DNA of 34,061 nucleotides, taken from Acidobacteriota bacterium (GTDB lineage: Bacteria; Acidobacteriota; Vicinamibacteria; Vicinamibacterales; UBA8438). Shown here piece after piece: positions 23,303 to 30,428 of the stretch. The notes beneath the pieces were generated by a model. It saw only the letters and a list, made by a program, of their open reading frames with translations, did not search any database and was not told where the DNA came from. How positions within the stretch are numbered: the first letter of the stretch is position 1; the number at the start of each line of letters is the position of its first letter. The translations under genes were made by a program, and so were the position numbers. The stretch is from positions 1 to 34,061 of the forward strand of contig VXRJ01000023.1 in assembly GCA_009838525.1 (NCBI GenBank), given 5' to 3'.

Positions 23303-24682
23303 CTACGGCGTGGCACCCGCCGACAGGTCCTGACTGTCGATGGAGTACTTGACCCAGCCCTCGAACATCTCATCCCAACTCTGCTCACCCCAGTAGACCT
23401 CGCGGTGCGGCGCCGGATTGAACCGGTTGCGGCGCGAGTTGTCGTAGTGCCCCTCGACGATGAGCCGGCTGCCGGCCGGGATGCGCAGCGGCTCCATCAG
23501 CTCGAACTCGGTCTGCCAGTTGAAGTCGTAGCGCGGCACGTCGAGCAGCAGCTCCTCGCGCCCGTCCGGCCAGACCAGCGTGAACCGCATGTCCTTCCCG
23601 CGCAGATGCATGTGGGGCGAGATCGCGTAGAAGGTGATCGGCTCCGCCACGTCGGTCTGCATCAGGATTTGCCAATCGTCGGCGTGCGGCGGAATCGGCG
23701 GCACCTCGCGCCCCGGCACCTCCTCCCCATTGACGATGACCGGCAGCCGGCGGTCGGGTGTCGTCGGCAGGGGGCTGCCGATGGTGCGGGACAACATCTC
23801 GTGCGTGACCTCACCCTTCGCCGTCCAGATGCCGATGCGCGAGTGGTCCGTCTCGGGACGGCCCGTCACGTTGTAGTGCAGGCTCCACCGGAGGTACTGG
23901 CCGCCCGGCACCCGCTTCGCCACGCCGTCGTGGAACATCTCGAACCCGCGCCCCGGCACGAAGCAGATCAGCTTGGCGGCGCCCGCGCCCAGCACGTTCG
24001 ACTCGCGGGCGCCCGCCGCCCGGATCGCGTCGTCGGTGAGCGGTCTGCCGTCCAGATACGGCACCCCGTCGCGCAACTCGGTCCCCTCCGGCAGGGAGGT
24101 GACGTGCGCGCTCATGTGATGGACGACCGACCGGTTGCCCGGCAGCATTTCGACCGCTTCCGCGAACACGTCCTCCTCAAACGGGATCTTCGAGTAGATG
24201 TTGTAGTACGGCACTTCGCCGACGGCCGGTATCTCCATGACGACCGGCAGGTCGAGAATGATGTCCGGCGGGCGCCCGCTCGGATGATGCCACTCGTTAG
24301 TGGTGAACACGGGCAGCGGCGGCAGGTCCCCCGGGTTCCCCCGGGGTGCGCCGGCGTCCACCCAGGCCGCGACGGTGTCGATTGCCTCCCGGCTGAGCGC
24401 GCGGACGTTCCGGATGGCCACGCCGTCCGGACCCGCGTGCCACGGCGGCATCTCCCGCGACACCACCTTGTCCCGGATGGAGCGCGCCCAGGGCCGCACC
24501 TCCTCGTACGACAGCAACGCCATCGGCGCGATGTCGCCCGGCCGGTGGCAGCTCGCGCAGTGCTCGAACAGGATCGGCGCGACATCGCGCGCGAAGGTGG
24601 GCTCGGCCCCGGCAGACGCCGCCGGCAGGAGCGCCAGCGGTGCGACCAAGAAGACGGTGCAGCCGATGCGGTACATGGACAT
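23303..24682 (-). CDS. Monoheme cytochrome c fused to PHM-like copper type II monooxygenase fold (copy D)
   Basis: This protein has about 459 residues from ATG 24682, or 457 from ATG 24676. The signal peptide is VFLVAPLALLPAASAGA. Heme site CASCH is at 42-46, followed by APMALLSYEEVRPWARS and MPPWHAG. Copper ligands are H188/H189 and H269 (VVHHM, SLHYN), and H357/H359 and M439 (SPHMHLRG, SWDEMFEGW). The CuH half is longer than in A-C (an insert near 200-255 with GRGFEMFHDG), and the C-terminus lacks the acidic tail. The open frame extends 77 codons upstream but is not signal-like and overlaps the divergent gene. It is followed by the double-hairpin element and the VWA/BON genes, with no S-type partner beside it. 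The substrate is unknown. Confidence 0.88.
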   Translation of the reverse strand: MSMYRIGCTVFLVAPLALLPAASAGAEPTFARDVAPILFEHCASCHRPGDIAPMALLSYEEVRPWARSIRDKVVSREMPPWHAGPDGVAIRNVRALSREAIDTVAAWVDAGAPRGNPGDLPPLPVFTTNEWHHPSGRPPDIILDLPVVMEIPAVGEVPYYNIYSKIPFEEDVFAEAVEMLPGNRSVVHHMSAHVTSLPEGTELRDGVPYLDGRPLTDDAIRAAGARESNVLGAGAAKLICFVPGRGFEMFHDGVAKRVPGGQYLRWSLHYNVTGRPETDHSRIGIWTAKGEVTHEMLSRTIGSPLPTTPDRRLPVIVNGEEVPGREVPPIPPHADDWQILMQTDVAEPITFYAISPHMHLRGKDMRFTLVWPDGREELLLDVPRYDFNWQTEFELMEPLRIPAGSRLIVEGHYDNSRRNRFNPAPHREVYWGEQSWDEMFEGWVKYSIDSQDLSAGATP

Positions 24683-24751
24683 AGTCTGACTCTGCGCGGA
24701 TCGAAAACGGGATCTGGCAGTTGCTAATGGCCATGCTACCGTACCCCTGCG

Positions 24752-26725
24752 ATGGGCAAAAGGAGCCGCCGCCGGGCCGGGGGAGTCGATAAAACGCCCG
24801 GCCGGCCGGCACCGGTTCGGCCGCCGTCGCCAGGCCCGGTCGGGCCGCAAACGGTAGGCTCCGGCACGCTCGCCGCCATCTTTGCCACTGCGCTCGCCAT
24901 CCGCCTGATCCATGTATGGCAGCTCGGTGCGTCACCTTTCGCGGACCTTCTGATGGGCGATTCAGCGGGCTACGACCGGTGGGCGCGCGACATCGCCGGA
25001 GGGAACTGGCTCGGCTCGGACATCTTCTATCAGGCGCCGCTCTACCCGTACCTGCTCGGGATCGTTTACTCGCTGTTCGGTCCCGACATAACGATGGTCC
25101 GGATCTGCCAGGCAGCGCTCGGCGCCGGCTCGTGCGTCCTGCTGGCGGCCGCCGCCGGACGGTTCTTCAACCGGCGCGTCGGCGTCGCCACGGGCTTGGT
25201 GCTCGCGTTCTACGCGCCGGCCATCTTCGTCGACGCGACCGTTCAGAAGTCAGTGGTCGACCTCTTCCTGCTCTCCGGCGCGCTCTGGCTCGTCAGCCGG
25301 ACGCTGGACGGGCAAACGCCCGGACGGATCTGGATCGGGATCGGTCTCTGGCTCGGAGCGCTCTGCCTGACCCGGGAGAACGCGCTGGTCTTGATCGCGG
25401 CGCTCGTCCCGTGGCTATGGCTGCAAAGGAGCGAGCGGAGTGACTGGATCCGCTCCGCGGCGCTGATCGCCGCGGGGGTCGCGGCCATGCTGGCGCCGGT
25501 CGCGGCACGCAACGCCTACGTCGGCGGCGAATGGCACCTGACGACGTCGCAGCTTGGGCCCAACCTCTATATCGGGAACAACGCGGAATCGGACGGCACC
25601 TATCGGGCCCTGCGGTACGGCCGGGGAGATCCGCTCTTTGAACGGGACGACGCGACCGAACTGGCCGAAGCGGCGCTCGGCCGCAGTCTCACGCCGGGCG
25701 AGGTATCCGGCTATTGGGTCGGACGCGTGGTGGACGACGTGACGGCGGCGCCGGGGCGCTGGATCCGGCTCCTCGGCCGCAAGGCCGCCCTCACCGTGAA
25801 CGCAGTCGAGGTAATCGACACCGAGAGCCAGTACGCCCATGCGGAATACTCGACGTCACTAGCCGCATTGGGCTGGCTGACGCACTTCGGCGTGCTCATT
25901 CCCCTGGCCGCGCTGGGCATGGCCGTCACCTGGCCGGCGCGGCGCCGGCTGCTGCCGCTCTACCTGATGGCGGTTTTCTACGCGGCCAGCGTCGTGGCGT
26001 TCTACGTTTTTGCGCGCTATCGCTTTCCCCTGGCGCCCTTCGCCATCCTGTTCGCGGTAGCCGGTGTGGACCAGGTGATCCAGGTCGCGCGGGGACGGAC
26101 GACGATGCCGCGCGCGCCACTTGTCGCCGCCGCCGTCCTCGTCACCGCGGTCGCCGCCAACTGGCCGCTGCTCGCCACCGCCAGCATGCGCGCCACCAGC
26201 TACAACAACCTGGCGACGGCATACCGCGAACGAGGCGACCTGGCGACCGCCATCGATCTGTACCGGCGCGCGCTCTCGCTGGACCCGGCCTACGCCCAGG
26301 CGCACAGCAACCTCGGAAGCGCGCTCGCCGCCAGCGGTGATCCAGGCAGCGCCATCTCGCACTACGAAGAGGCGTTGGCCGGCGATGCGGGACGCGGAGA
26401 CTTCCGCTTCAATTTCGGCAACGCGCTGCTCGCGCTCGGCCGGTACACGGAAGCCGAAGAGCAGTTTCGCCAGGCCCTCGCCTCCTGGCCGGAGGACGCC
26501 GAGGCGCTGAACAACCTCGGGATGGCGCTCGGCTCCATGGGCCGCATGACCGAGGCGGCTGACGCCTTTCGGGAGTCCGTCCGTCTCGACCCCGCCGGGG
26601 CGCTGGCGCACCGGAACCTGGCCGTCGCTCTCGAGGAACTGGGAGACGCGGCCGGCGCCCGACATCATCTGGCCGAGGCCGAACGGCTGGAAGGGGCTGG
26701 CGCCGGTACGCCGCAGCCGCGTTGA
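24752..26725 (+). CDS. GT-C type membrane glycosyltransferase-like protein with C-terminal TPR repeats
   Basis: This 657-residue protein has a basic N-terminus (MGKRSRRRAGG), then about 10 membrane segments. The first loop carries MGDSAGYDRWARDIAGGNW and FYQAPLYPYLLGIVY, features of GT-C (PMT/ArnT-like, GT39/GT83) enzymes that use polyprenyl-phosphate sugars. D70 is the candidate catalytic Asp. The C-terminal part from about 480 holds five TPRs (YNNLATAYRERGDLATAIDLY, AHSNLGSALAASGD, FNFGNALLALGRYTEAEEQF and others). The TPR part probably binds protein partners at the membrane. The start at ATG 24752 lacks a clear Shine-Dalgarno site. Donor and acceptor are unknown, and the GT-C call is fold-level. 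Confidence 0.82.
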   Translation: MGKRSRRRAGGVDKTPGRPAPVRPPSPGPVGPQTVGSGTLAAIFATALAIRLIHVWQLGASPFADLLMGDSAGYDRWARDIAGGNWLGSDIFYQAPLYPYLLGIVYSLFGPDITMVRICQAALGAGSCVLLAAAAGRFFNRRVGVATGLVLAFYAPAIFVDATVQKSVVDLFLLSGALWLVSRTLDGQTPGRIWIGIGLWLGALCLTRENALVLIAALVPWLWLQRSERSDWIRSAALIAAGVAAMLAPVAARNAYVGGEWHLTTSQLGPNLYIGNNAESDGTYRALRYGRGDPLFERDDATELAEAALGRSLTPGEVSGYWVGRVVDDVTAAPGRWIRLLGRKAALTVNAVEVIDTESQYAHAEYSTSLAALGWLTHFGVLIPLAALGMAVTWPARRRLLPLYLMAVFYAASVVAFYVFARYRFPLAPFAILFAVAGVDQVIQVARGRTTMPRAPLVAAAVLVTAVAANWPLLATASMRATSYNNLATAYRERGDLATAIDLYRRALSLDPAYAQAHSNLGSALAASGDPGSAISHYEEALAGDAGRGDFRFNFGNALLALGRYTEAEEQFRQALASWPEDAEALNNLGMALGSMGRMTEAADAFRESVRLDPAGALAHRNLAVALEELGDAAGARHHLAEAERLEGAGAGTPQPR

Positions 26726-26764
26726 CGCGATATCCACGCTGGCCGACAGGGAGATACGGGAAGC

Positions 26765-27187
26765 ATGGCCGAGCTCAAGACGAAGAAAAACAAGGCGGAC
26801 GTCGGGGCCTTCCTCGACGCGATCGAGAACGAGAAGCGCCGTCAGGACTGCCGCGCCGTCGTCGACCTGATGGCCGATGCCACGGGCGAGGCGCCGGCGA
26901 TGTGGGGCGACAGCATCATCGGCTTCGGCAGCTACCACTACCAGTACGCCACCGGCCGCGAGGGCGACTGGATGGCGACCGGGGTGTCGCCACGCAAGCA
27001 GAACCTCACCGTCTACATCATGACCGGCTTCGACCGGCACGACGCGCTGATGAAGAGGCTCGGCCGCTACAGGACCGGCAGGTCATGCCTCTACATCAAC
27101 AAGCTGGAGGACGTGGACCTGGCGGTACTCCGGGAACTCGTTCGAGAGTCGTTCGCGAAGGTCTCGAAGGGGCAGTACGGCTGGTAG
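26765..27187 (+). CDS. DUF1801 (YdhG-like) domain protein
   Basis: This 140-residue protein has the DUF1801 pattern: CRAVVDLMADATGEAPAMWGDSIIGFGSYHYQYATGREGDW in the middle (several short motifs, of which MWGDSIIGFGSY is the most diagnostic) and QNLTVYIM followed by GRYRTGRSCLYINKLEDVD. It is a small cytoplasmic protein of unknown biochemistry. The GGGAAGC before ATG 26765 is an acceptable ribosome binding site. It is the last gene before the tRNA-derived repeat that marks the edge of the island. Confidence 0.85.
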   Translation: MAELKTKKNKADVGAFLDAIENEKRRQDCRAVVDLMADATGEAPAMWGDSIIGFGSYHYQYATGREGDWMATGVSPRKQNLTVYIMTGFDRHDALMKRLGRYRTGRSCLYINKLEDVDLAVLRELVRESFAKVSKGQYGW

Positions 27188-27214
27188 CGCCCGGCAGTCC
27201 AACAACAGAAAAGC

Positions 27215-27237
27215 GGCTCCTCAGGCTGGACTCGAAC
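27215..27237. repeat. Left attachment-like repeat: copy of the tRNA-Asn 3' end
   Basis: These 23 bp are identical to 30229-30251, the 3' terminal part (T-loop side, acceptor stem and CC) of tRNA-Asn. No other part of a tRNA follows, because the sequence changes abruptly to AT-rich DNA at 27238. A displaced tRNA 3' end at this distance from the intact gene, on the tRNA's 3' side, is the usual footprint of a tyrosine-recombinase element. Confidence 0.8.
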
Positions 27238-27241
27238 TAAC

Positions 27242-27267
27242 CCTGTAAGTATAACATTATAAACAGG
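27242..27267. promoter_or_regulatory. AT-rich dyad next to left attachment repeat
   Basis: Two nested inverted repeats share one centre: CCTGT (27242-27246) with ACAGG (27263-27267), and TATAA (27250-27254) with TTATA (27257-27261). CTGTAA/TTACAG (27243-27248 and 27268-27273) adds another pair. The AT-richness is striking against the surrounding GC. It could be a recombinase or regulator binding site, or a terminator. Confidence 0.4.
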
Positions 27268-27356
27268 TTACAGATACGAGCCCTCCAGTTATCCCACCCA
27301 CACTACCACGCGACGCGCCGCGTTCTTCCGACAGTTGTGACGCCCGAGCGCCCCGT

Positions 27357-27917
27357 TCACCGGCTCGGTCCCGCGTCCCGTTCGTGTCCCGGTGTTCTCC
27401 ACCGGAACGCCAAGTCCAGAAACTCGCGCGCCCGGTTCTTGATCTTCTCGTCCGGGAACAGGTCCCGGTAGATCCGGAGCGCCTCCTCCGGACGCTTCAG
27501 TCCCAAGTGCTTGCACAGCACAGCGATGTCCTCCCGGTCCTTGCCTCGCGCCGCCAGCAGCTTCATCGCCAACAGGTGCTTGGCCGACGCGCCGGTCACC
27601 GTCAGGTGCCGAGACTGGTACACCGTCTCCGCCCGTCCATCCGCCGCCCGCGGGGTTGCAGTCGTCGCCTCGTCGTTGAGCCACGTGTCGCCCAAGCCGT
27701 GCCGGCGGCCGACCTTGCGCACGGCTTCCACCAGCCGGGGGTGCCCCGCATCGATCCGGGCGTCAACGTCTCTCGTCGTCCGTTCCCGGTCGAACGCCAA
27801 GCTCATCGCGGCCCCGCCCACGATGTAGATCTGCGCGCGTGTCCGGCTGAACCGCAACTCGGCCGACAGTTCGTCGAACAGCTTGACGAGTCTCTCCCGG
27901 TCAAGGGGTCCACTCAT
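27357..27917 (-). CDS. Nucleotidyltransferase (DUF6036/AbiEii-like), putative toxin
   Basis: This protein of about 186 residues has the pol-beta nucleotidyltransferase core: YIVGGAAMSLAF (GG at 34-35) and TTRDVDARI, with D50 and D52 as the metal-binding pair. LLAMKLLAARGKDREDI at about 115-131 is the helix conserved in AbiEii/MenT-like and DUF6036 proteins. Such enzymes often act as toxins that modify tRNA, but others have no known role. It overlaps its upstream partner by 17 nt, and ATG 27917 has a GGGGGAG site within that gene. Location on a tRNA-integrated island fits a defence or toxin-antitoxin cargo. Toxicity is inference. Confidence 0.8.
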   Translation of the reverse strand: MSGPLDRERLVKLFDELSAELRFSRTRAQIYIVGGAAMSLAFDRERTTRDVDARIDAGHPRLVEAVRKVGRRHGLGDTWLNDEATTATPRAADGRAETVYQSRHLTVTGASAKHLLAMKLLAARGKDREDIAVLCKHLGLKRPEEALRIYRDLFPDEKIKNRAREFLDLAFRWRTPGHERDAGPSR

Positions 27918-28638
27918 ACCGTTCTCCCCCTCGACTGTCGAGGTCCCGCGGGTCCGGGATCGCACCGTGCCGCAGGAACGCGGCCGGCGCGTACATCAGC
28001 GACTCCATCCGGCCCGACGGGATCGGGGAGAGAACCCAGGTAGTCTCGAGGAACCGTTCCGGCTCGTCCACCCACGCCGGCCGCTCGTGCCCGTGCAGCC
28101 ACGCCACGTGTTCCACCATCGCGGCCAGCAGCGCATCCCACTTCGTGTTCGTCAGCGGCACCCGCTCCGTCAGCGCCGCCCGTTGCTGCGCCGCGTTCAG
28201 GACGTTGAAGTCCCGCGGCAGGCCGCACACGATCCACCGTTCGATGTCCGACTCCGGCCACCCTTCCCGTATGCCCTCGGTGTAGGCGACCACCGTGAAC
28301 GGAGCGTCGTCGGTCCAGGTATTCGGCCGCTCGAACGGCGGTATCTCCATGTCCGCGGCTGCAGCCAGCTCGTGAACGCCCTTCTCGTCGAGCAGCTCGT
28401 TGACCAGACGTTCCAGCTCGGCCCACTGGTCGCTGGTGAAGTCGGCCGTCAGGTCATCGAACGTGACCCGCGGCGGGTTCTGCCGGTGGCCGACCATGCG
28501 CTCGGTCGCCTCCTCGTACGCCTCGTTCACCAAGCGGTCAATCTCCCGGCGGGTAGGTGCCAGATCGTCCAGCCGGCGGAGCTGCTCTGGGGTGAACGTC
28601 TCCTCGACCAGCTCTCCCCGCGGGCGGTGTCCGGTCAT
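27901..28638 (-). CDS. Partner protein of the nucleotidyltransferase (putative antitoxin-like), unknown family
   Basis: This protein of about 245 residues is highly charged, mostly alpha-helical by appearance, with no signal peptide or membrane segment. It begins with FTPEQLRRLDDLAPTRREIDRLVNEAYEE and has a C-terminal half with WDALLAAMVEHVAWLHGHERPAW and APAAFLRHGAIPDPRDLD. From memory, C-terminal segments of this kind precede DUF6036-type nucleotidyltransferase genes in other bacteria. The start at ATG 28638 has a GAGAAGG site. The 17-nt overlap with the downstream gene implies tight coupling, as in toxin-antitoxin or two-subunit systems. I cannot name the family. Confidence 0.65.
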   Translation of the reverse strand: MTGHRPRGELVEETFTPEQLRRLDDLAPTRREIDRLVNEAYEEATERMVGHRQNPPRVTFDDLTADFTSDQWAELERLVNELLDEKGVHELAAAADMEIPPFERPNTWTDDAPFTVVAYTEGIREGWPESDIERWIVCGLPRDFNVLNAAQQRAALTERVPLTNTKWDALLAAMVEHVAWLHGHERPAWVDEPERFLETTWVLSPIPSGRMESLMYAPAAFLRHGAIPDPRDLDSRGGERYEWTP

Positions 28639-28948
28639 CGTGCGCCTTCTCGCCCCGCTATGCGACGCGCTTGCCAGTGATGGTTTCGCGGAGGCCTCCC
28701 AGTCCAGGCAGAATCCCACAACGGCCTATCGAAGTCCAGACGATGGCCTGAGCGGGACACGCGCAAGGGTGCGGGCCGTCGACGCTCCCGGTGGTGGTTG
28801 GCTCGCCACGGACCACCTGCATCGAGCCTCCGACGTCGACACGATGACTGCACGGCAGTTGTCGTTCAGCGCCGCAGAGCGCCAGTACAGGCCCCGGCAG
28901 GCATCGTTGGCGCGCCCGGTCGGTCCACTACAGACAAGGAGGTGCGGG
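28639..28948. other. 310-bp gene-free stretch upstream of the IS110 fragment
   Basis: No credible protein is seen on either strand. The stretch directly precedes the transposase start, the place where IS110-family elements carry a long non-coding left end that can specify a bridge RNA. I see several short GC-rich self-complementary stretches but cannot establish a bridge-RNA fold by eye. Confidence 0.4.
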
Positions 28949-29269
28949 TTGAAGCTGAAGTGGTTCGTCGGTGTCGACTGGGGTACGCAGAAGCACCAGG
29001 CGTGCGTAGTTGACGCCGACGGAGAGGTGATCGGCGAGCGGGCGTTCGAGCATGGCGGCGAGGGGCTGTCGGCGATGGCGGACTGGCTGTTGTCGGTGAC
29101 GGACAGCGAGGCGGCCGCGGTCGGCGTGGCGATAAAGGTGCCGCGCGGTCCGGTGGTCGAGAGCCTTATGGAGCGGGGCTTCGCGGTCCACCCGATCAAC
29201 CCGAAGCAGCTCGACCGCTTCCGGGATCGCATCTCGCCGTCTGGCGCGAAGGACGACCGGCAAGAATAA
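28949..29269 (+). pseudogene. IS110-family transposase, N-terminal fragment
   Basis: The 106 residues match the N-terminal DEDD domain of IS110-family transposases: WFVGVDWGTQKHQACVVD at 5-22 (first catalytic Asp, D10), VPRGPVVESLMERGFAVHPINPKQLDRFRDR, and SPSGAKDD at the end. A TTG start at 28949 with AGGAGG upstream fits. Full-length IS110 transposases have 300-400 residues. This frame ends at DDRQE just where DDRRDA would continue, so the rest is lost. The usual Glu of AIEVPRG is Lys here (K63), so the enzyme would be inactive even if complete. Confidence 0.8.
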
Positions 29270-29384
29270 TTGTCGTTGACCGGCCTTGGCGGTGAGACGC
29301 ACTGCTTCGAGTGCTGCGGCCGGATCCCACTGAGCCGTTTCAGGAGTGTTCTGCGCACTCCGTACAGCGAAGGGGGAGACACGC

Positions 29385-29933
29385 ATGACACGGTCAATCC
29401 GACACGGTGCAGCAGCGCTGCTCGTCGCAGGCGCGGCGGTTAGCCCGACCGCCGCGCAGCCGCGGAACGAGGTCGAGCTTGGCGGTGGCTTCCACGCCGC
29501 CATCGCCCTTGGCGACATGATCGAGCTGCCGTCGGTGCCGACGGTCGACGCGCGGGTGGTGCGTTGGCTAAGCGACCGGTGGGGCATCGCCGGACGCGTC
29601 CTCGTAGGCATCGGCTCGAACAGGCCGGACGAGTCCGCCGTTGTCGAACGGCGCTGGCCGACGTACGTCCAGGTCACTGTGCGTTACAGGGTCGCGAGCA
29701 CGGAGAAGACGGCCTTGCACGTCGGATTCGGCGGCGGGATGGGCCGGGTAAGCGAGACCGTGCGCTACGGGCAGGGAATCACCGCAGAGAACTACCGCTC
29801 GGGACCGCACTACGTGGCTCTGGAGGCGCTCTCCTCGCGAGCCGTGACGGAGAGGTTTAGTTTCCGGTACGGGGCCACGATGGTCCTGCCGGTGCACATA
29901 CATCCGGTCGTGCTGGCGGCGTACCAGTTCTGA
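29385..29933 (+). CDS. Small outer-membrane beta-barrel protein
   Basis: This protein of about 182 residues has a signal peptide (AALLVAGAAVSPTAAQ). Alternating-residue strands follow (VELGGGFHAAIALGD, VQVTVRYRVAS, ALHVGFGGGMGRVS, FSFRYGATMVLPVH) and the C-terminal residue is Phe (AAYQF), the usual signature of a barrel recognised by BamA. Length suits an 8-strand barrel. ATG 29385 has a strong AGGGGGAG site. It lies within the tRNA-Asn island behind the transposase fragment. Its function is unknown. Confidence 0.75.
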   Translation: MTRSIRHGAAALLVAGAAVSPTAAQPRNEVELGGGFHAAIALGDMIELPSVPTVDARVVRWLSDRWGIAGRVLVGIGSNRPDESAVVERRWPTYVQVTVRYRVASTEKTALHVGFGGGMGRVSETVRYGQGITAENYRSGPHYVALEALSSRAVTERFSFRYGATMVLPVHIHPVVLAAYQF

Positions 29934-30227
29934 GAGGCGACGAATTCGGCAACCGGGTTCCATCAGGTCCACCGGCCATGCCGACGTTTGCGGAAACCCT
30001 GACCGCCATCGAGCAACTCAGATTCAGCCGCGCCAGCGTGGGATTGGGAAGCGGCCCTTTCCGGTGCCAGCGCCGTTCGCCTGATGAACGTCGGCCTTGC
30101 CATCTTGACAGCCGGCAGCGACGGCAGAGCGCCGTCGATGGCGTCGCCGGCGAGGTTGTGCGTCGGCGAAACACCCAACATTTGCAGGTGTTTTCGGTAC
30201 TTCAGGGGATCGGACGAGAAGGAGAGT
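29934..30227. other. Gene-free stretch at the right side of the island
   Basis: I see no credible gene here. The plus-strand open frame that runs through it ends by translating the antisense of the tRNA, and the minus-strand frames lack protein character. If the island once had an integrase, its end next to the tRNA is the usual location, so this may be what remains. Confidence 0.4.
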
Positions 30228-30303
30228 TGGCTCCTCAGGCTGGACTCGAACCAGCAACCCTCCGGTTAACAGCCGGATGCTCTGCCAATTGAGCTACTGA
30301 GGA
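30228..30303 (-). tRNA. tRNA-Asn(GTT)
   Basis: The minus strand folds as a complete cloverleaf of 76 nt. The acceptor stem TCCTCAG/CTGAGGA is perfect, with discriminator G and an encoded CCA (30228-30230). The D-arm contains AGCTCAATTGGCAGAGC. The anticodon stem TCCGG/CCGGA encloses the loop CTGTTAA, with anticodon GTT. The T-arm reads GCTGG-TTCGAGT-CCAGC. The gene is intact and is the host site for the adjoining island. Confidence 0.97.
30229..30251. repeat. Right attachment-like repeat within tRNA-Asn 3' end
   Basis: This 23-bp segment, identical to 27215-27237, covers the tRNA 3' end from the T-loop to the CC of CCA. It is the expected overlap region for site-specific recombination that leaves the tRNA functional. 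Confidence 0.8.
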
Positions 30304-30342
30304 ACACCCAGTGCCGGGCGCCGCGGGCGCCACAAGCAACGG

Positions 30343-30348
30343 ATCATA
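30343..30348 (-). promoter_or_regulatory. Candidate -10 box of the tRNA-Asn promoter
   Basis: On the minus strand this reads TATGAT, 40 nt before the tRNA 5' end, a reasonable position for a sigma-70 -10 element. No convincing -35 is seen at 16-18 nt, so confidence is low. Confidence 0.35.
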
Positions 30349-30428
30349 GCACGAGCCGCCCTACGGCCCGGCGTGACGGCGTGACGGCGCGCCTAACGCC
30401 GCGTGGGAGCTGCCCACCCGCAAGGACG

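Larger units (their letters stand above)
27215..30251. mobile_element. ~3-kb genomic island integrated at tRNA-Asn, no integrase visible
   Basis: The segment is bounded by 23-bp perfect direct repeats derived from the tRNA-Asn 3' end, with the intact tRNA at one edge. Inside are an AT-rich dyad next to the left repeat, a nucleotidyltransferase gene and its overlapping partner, a truncated IS110 transposase, a small outer-membrane barrel and ~300-bp gene-free stretches. No recombinase gene is recognisable, so it is either a deletion remnant or mobilised in trans. The extent is inferred from the repeats. Confidence 0.65.

Noticed and set aside
24683..24913. 77-codon upstream extension of cytochrome/PHM copy D
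   Set aside because: It overlaps the divergent glycosyltransferase gene, is Arg/Pro-rich, and would bury the signal peptide that starts at ATG 24682.
26722..27240. Plus-strand frame ending in LLRLDSN
   Set aside because: The ending is translation of the tRNA-derived repeat at 27215-27237, and the rest is an off-frame shadow of the DUF1801 gene.
28859..29280. TTGTCGTT present on both sides of the IS110 fragment, considered as element ends or target repeat
   Set aside because: Eight bases is too short to be meaningful in this length, and IS110 elements do not usually make target duplications.
29978..30292. Plus-strand open frame ending in the pattern APQAGLEPATLRL
   Set aside because: This is the well-known false protein that arises from translating the antisense of a tRNA gene; it overlaps tRNA-Asn.
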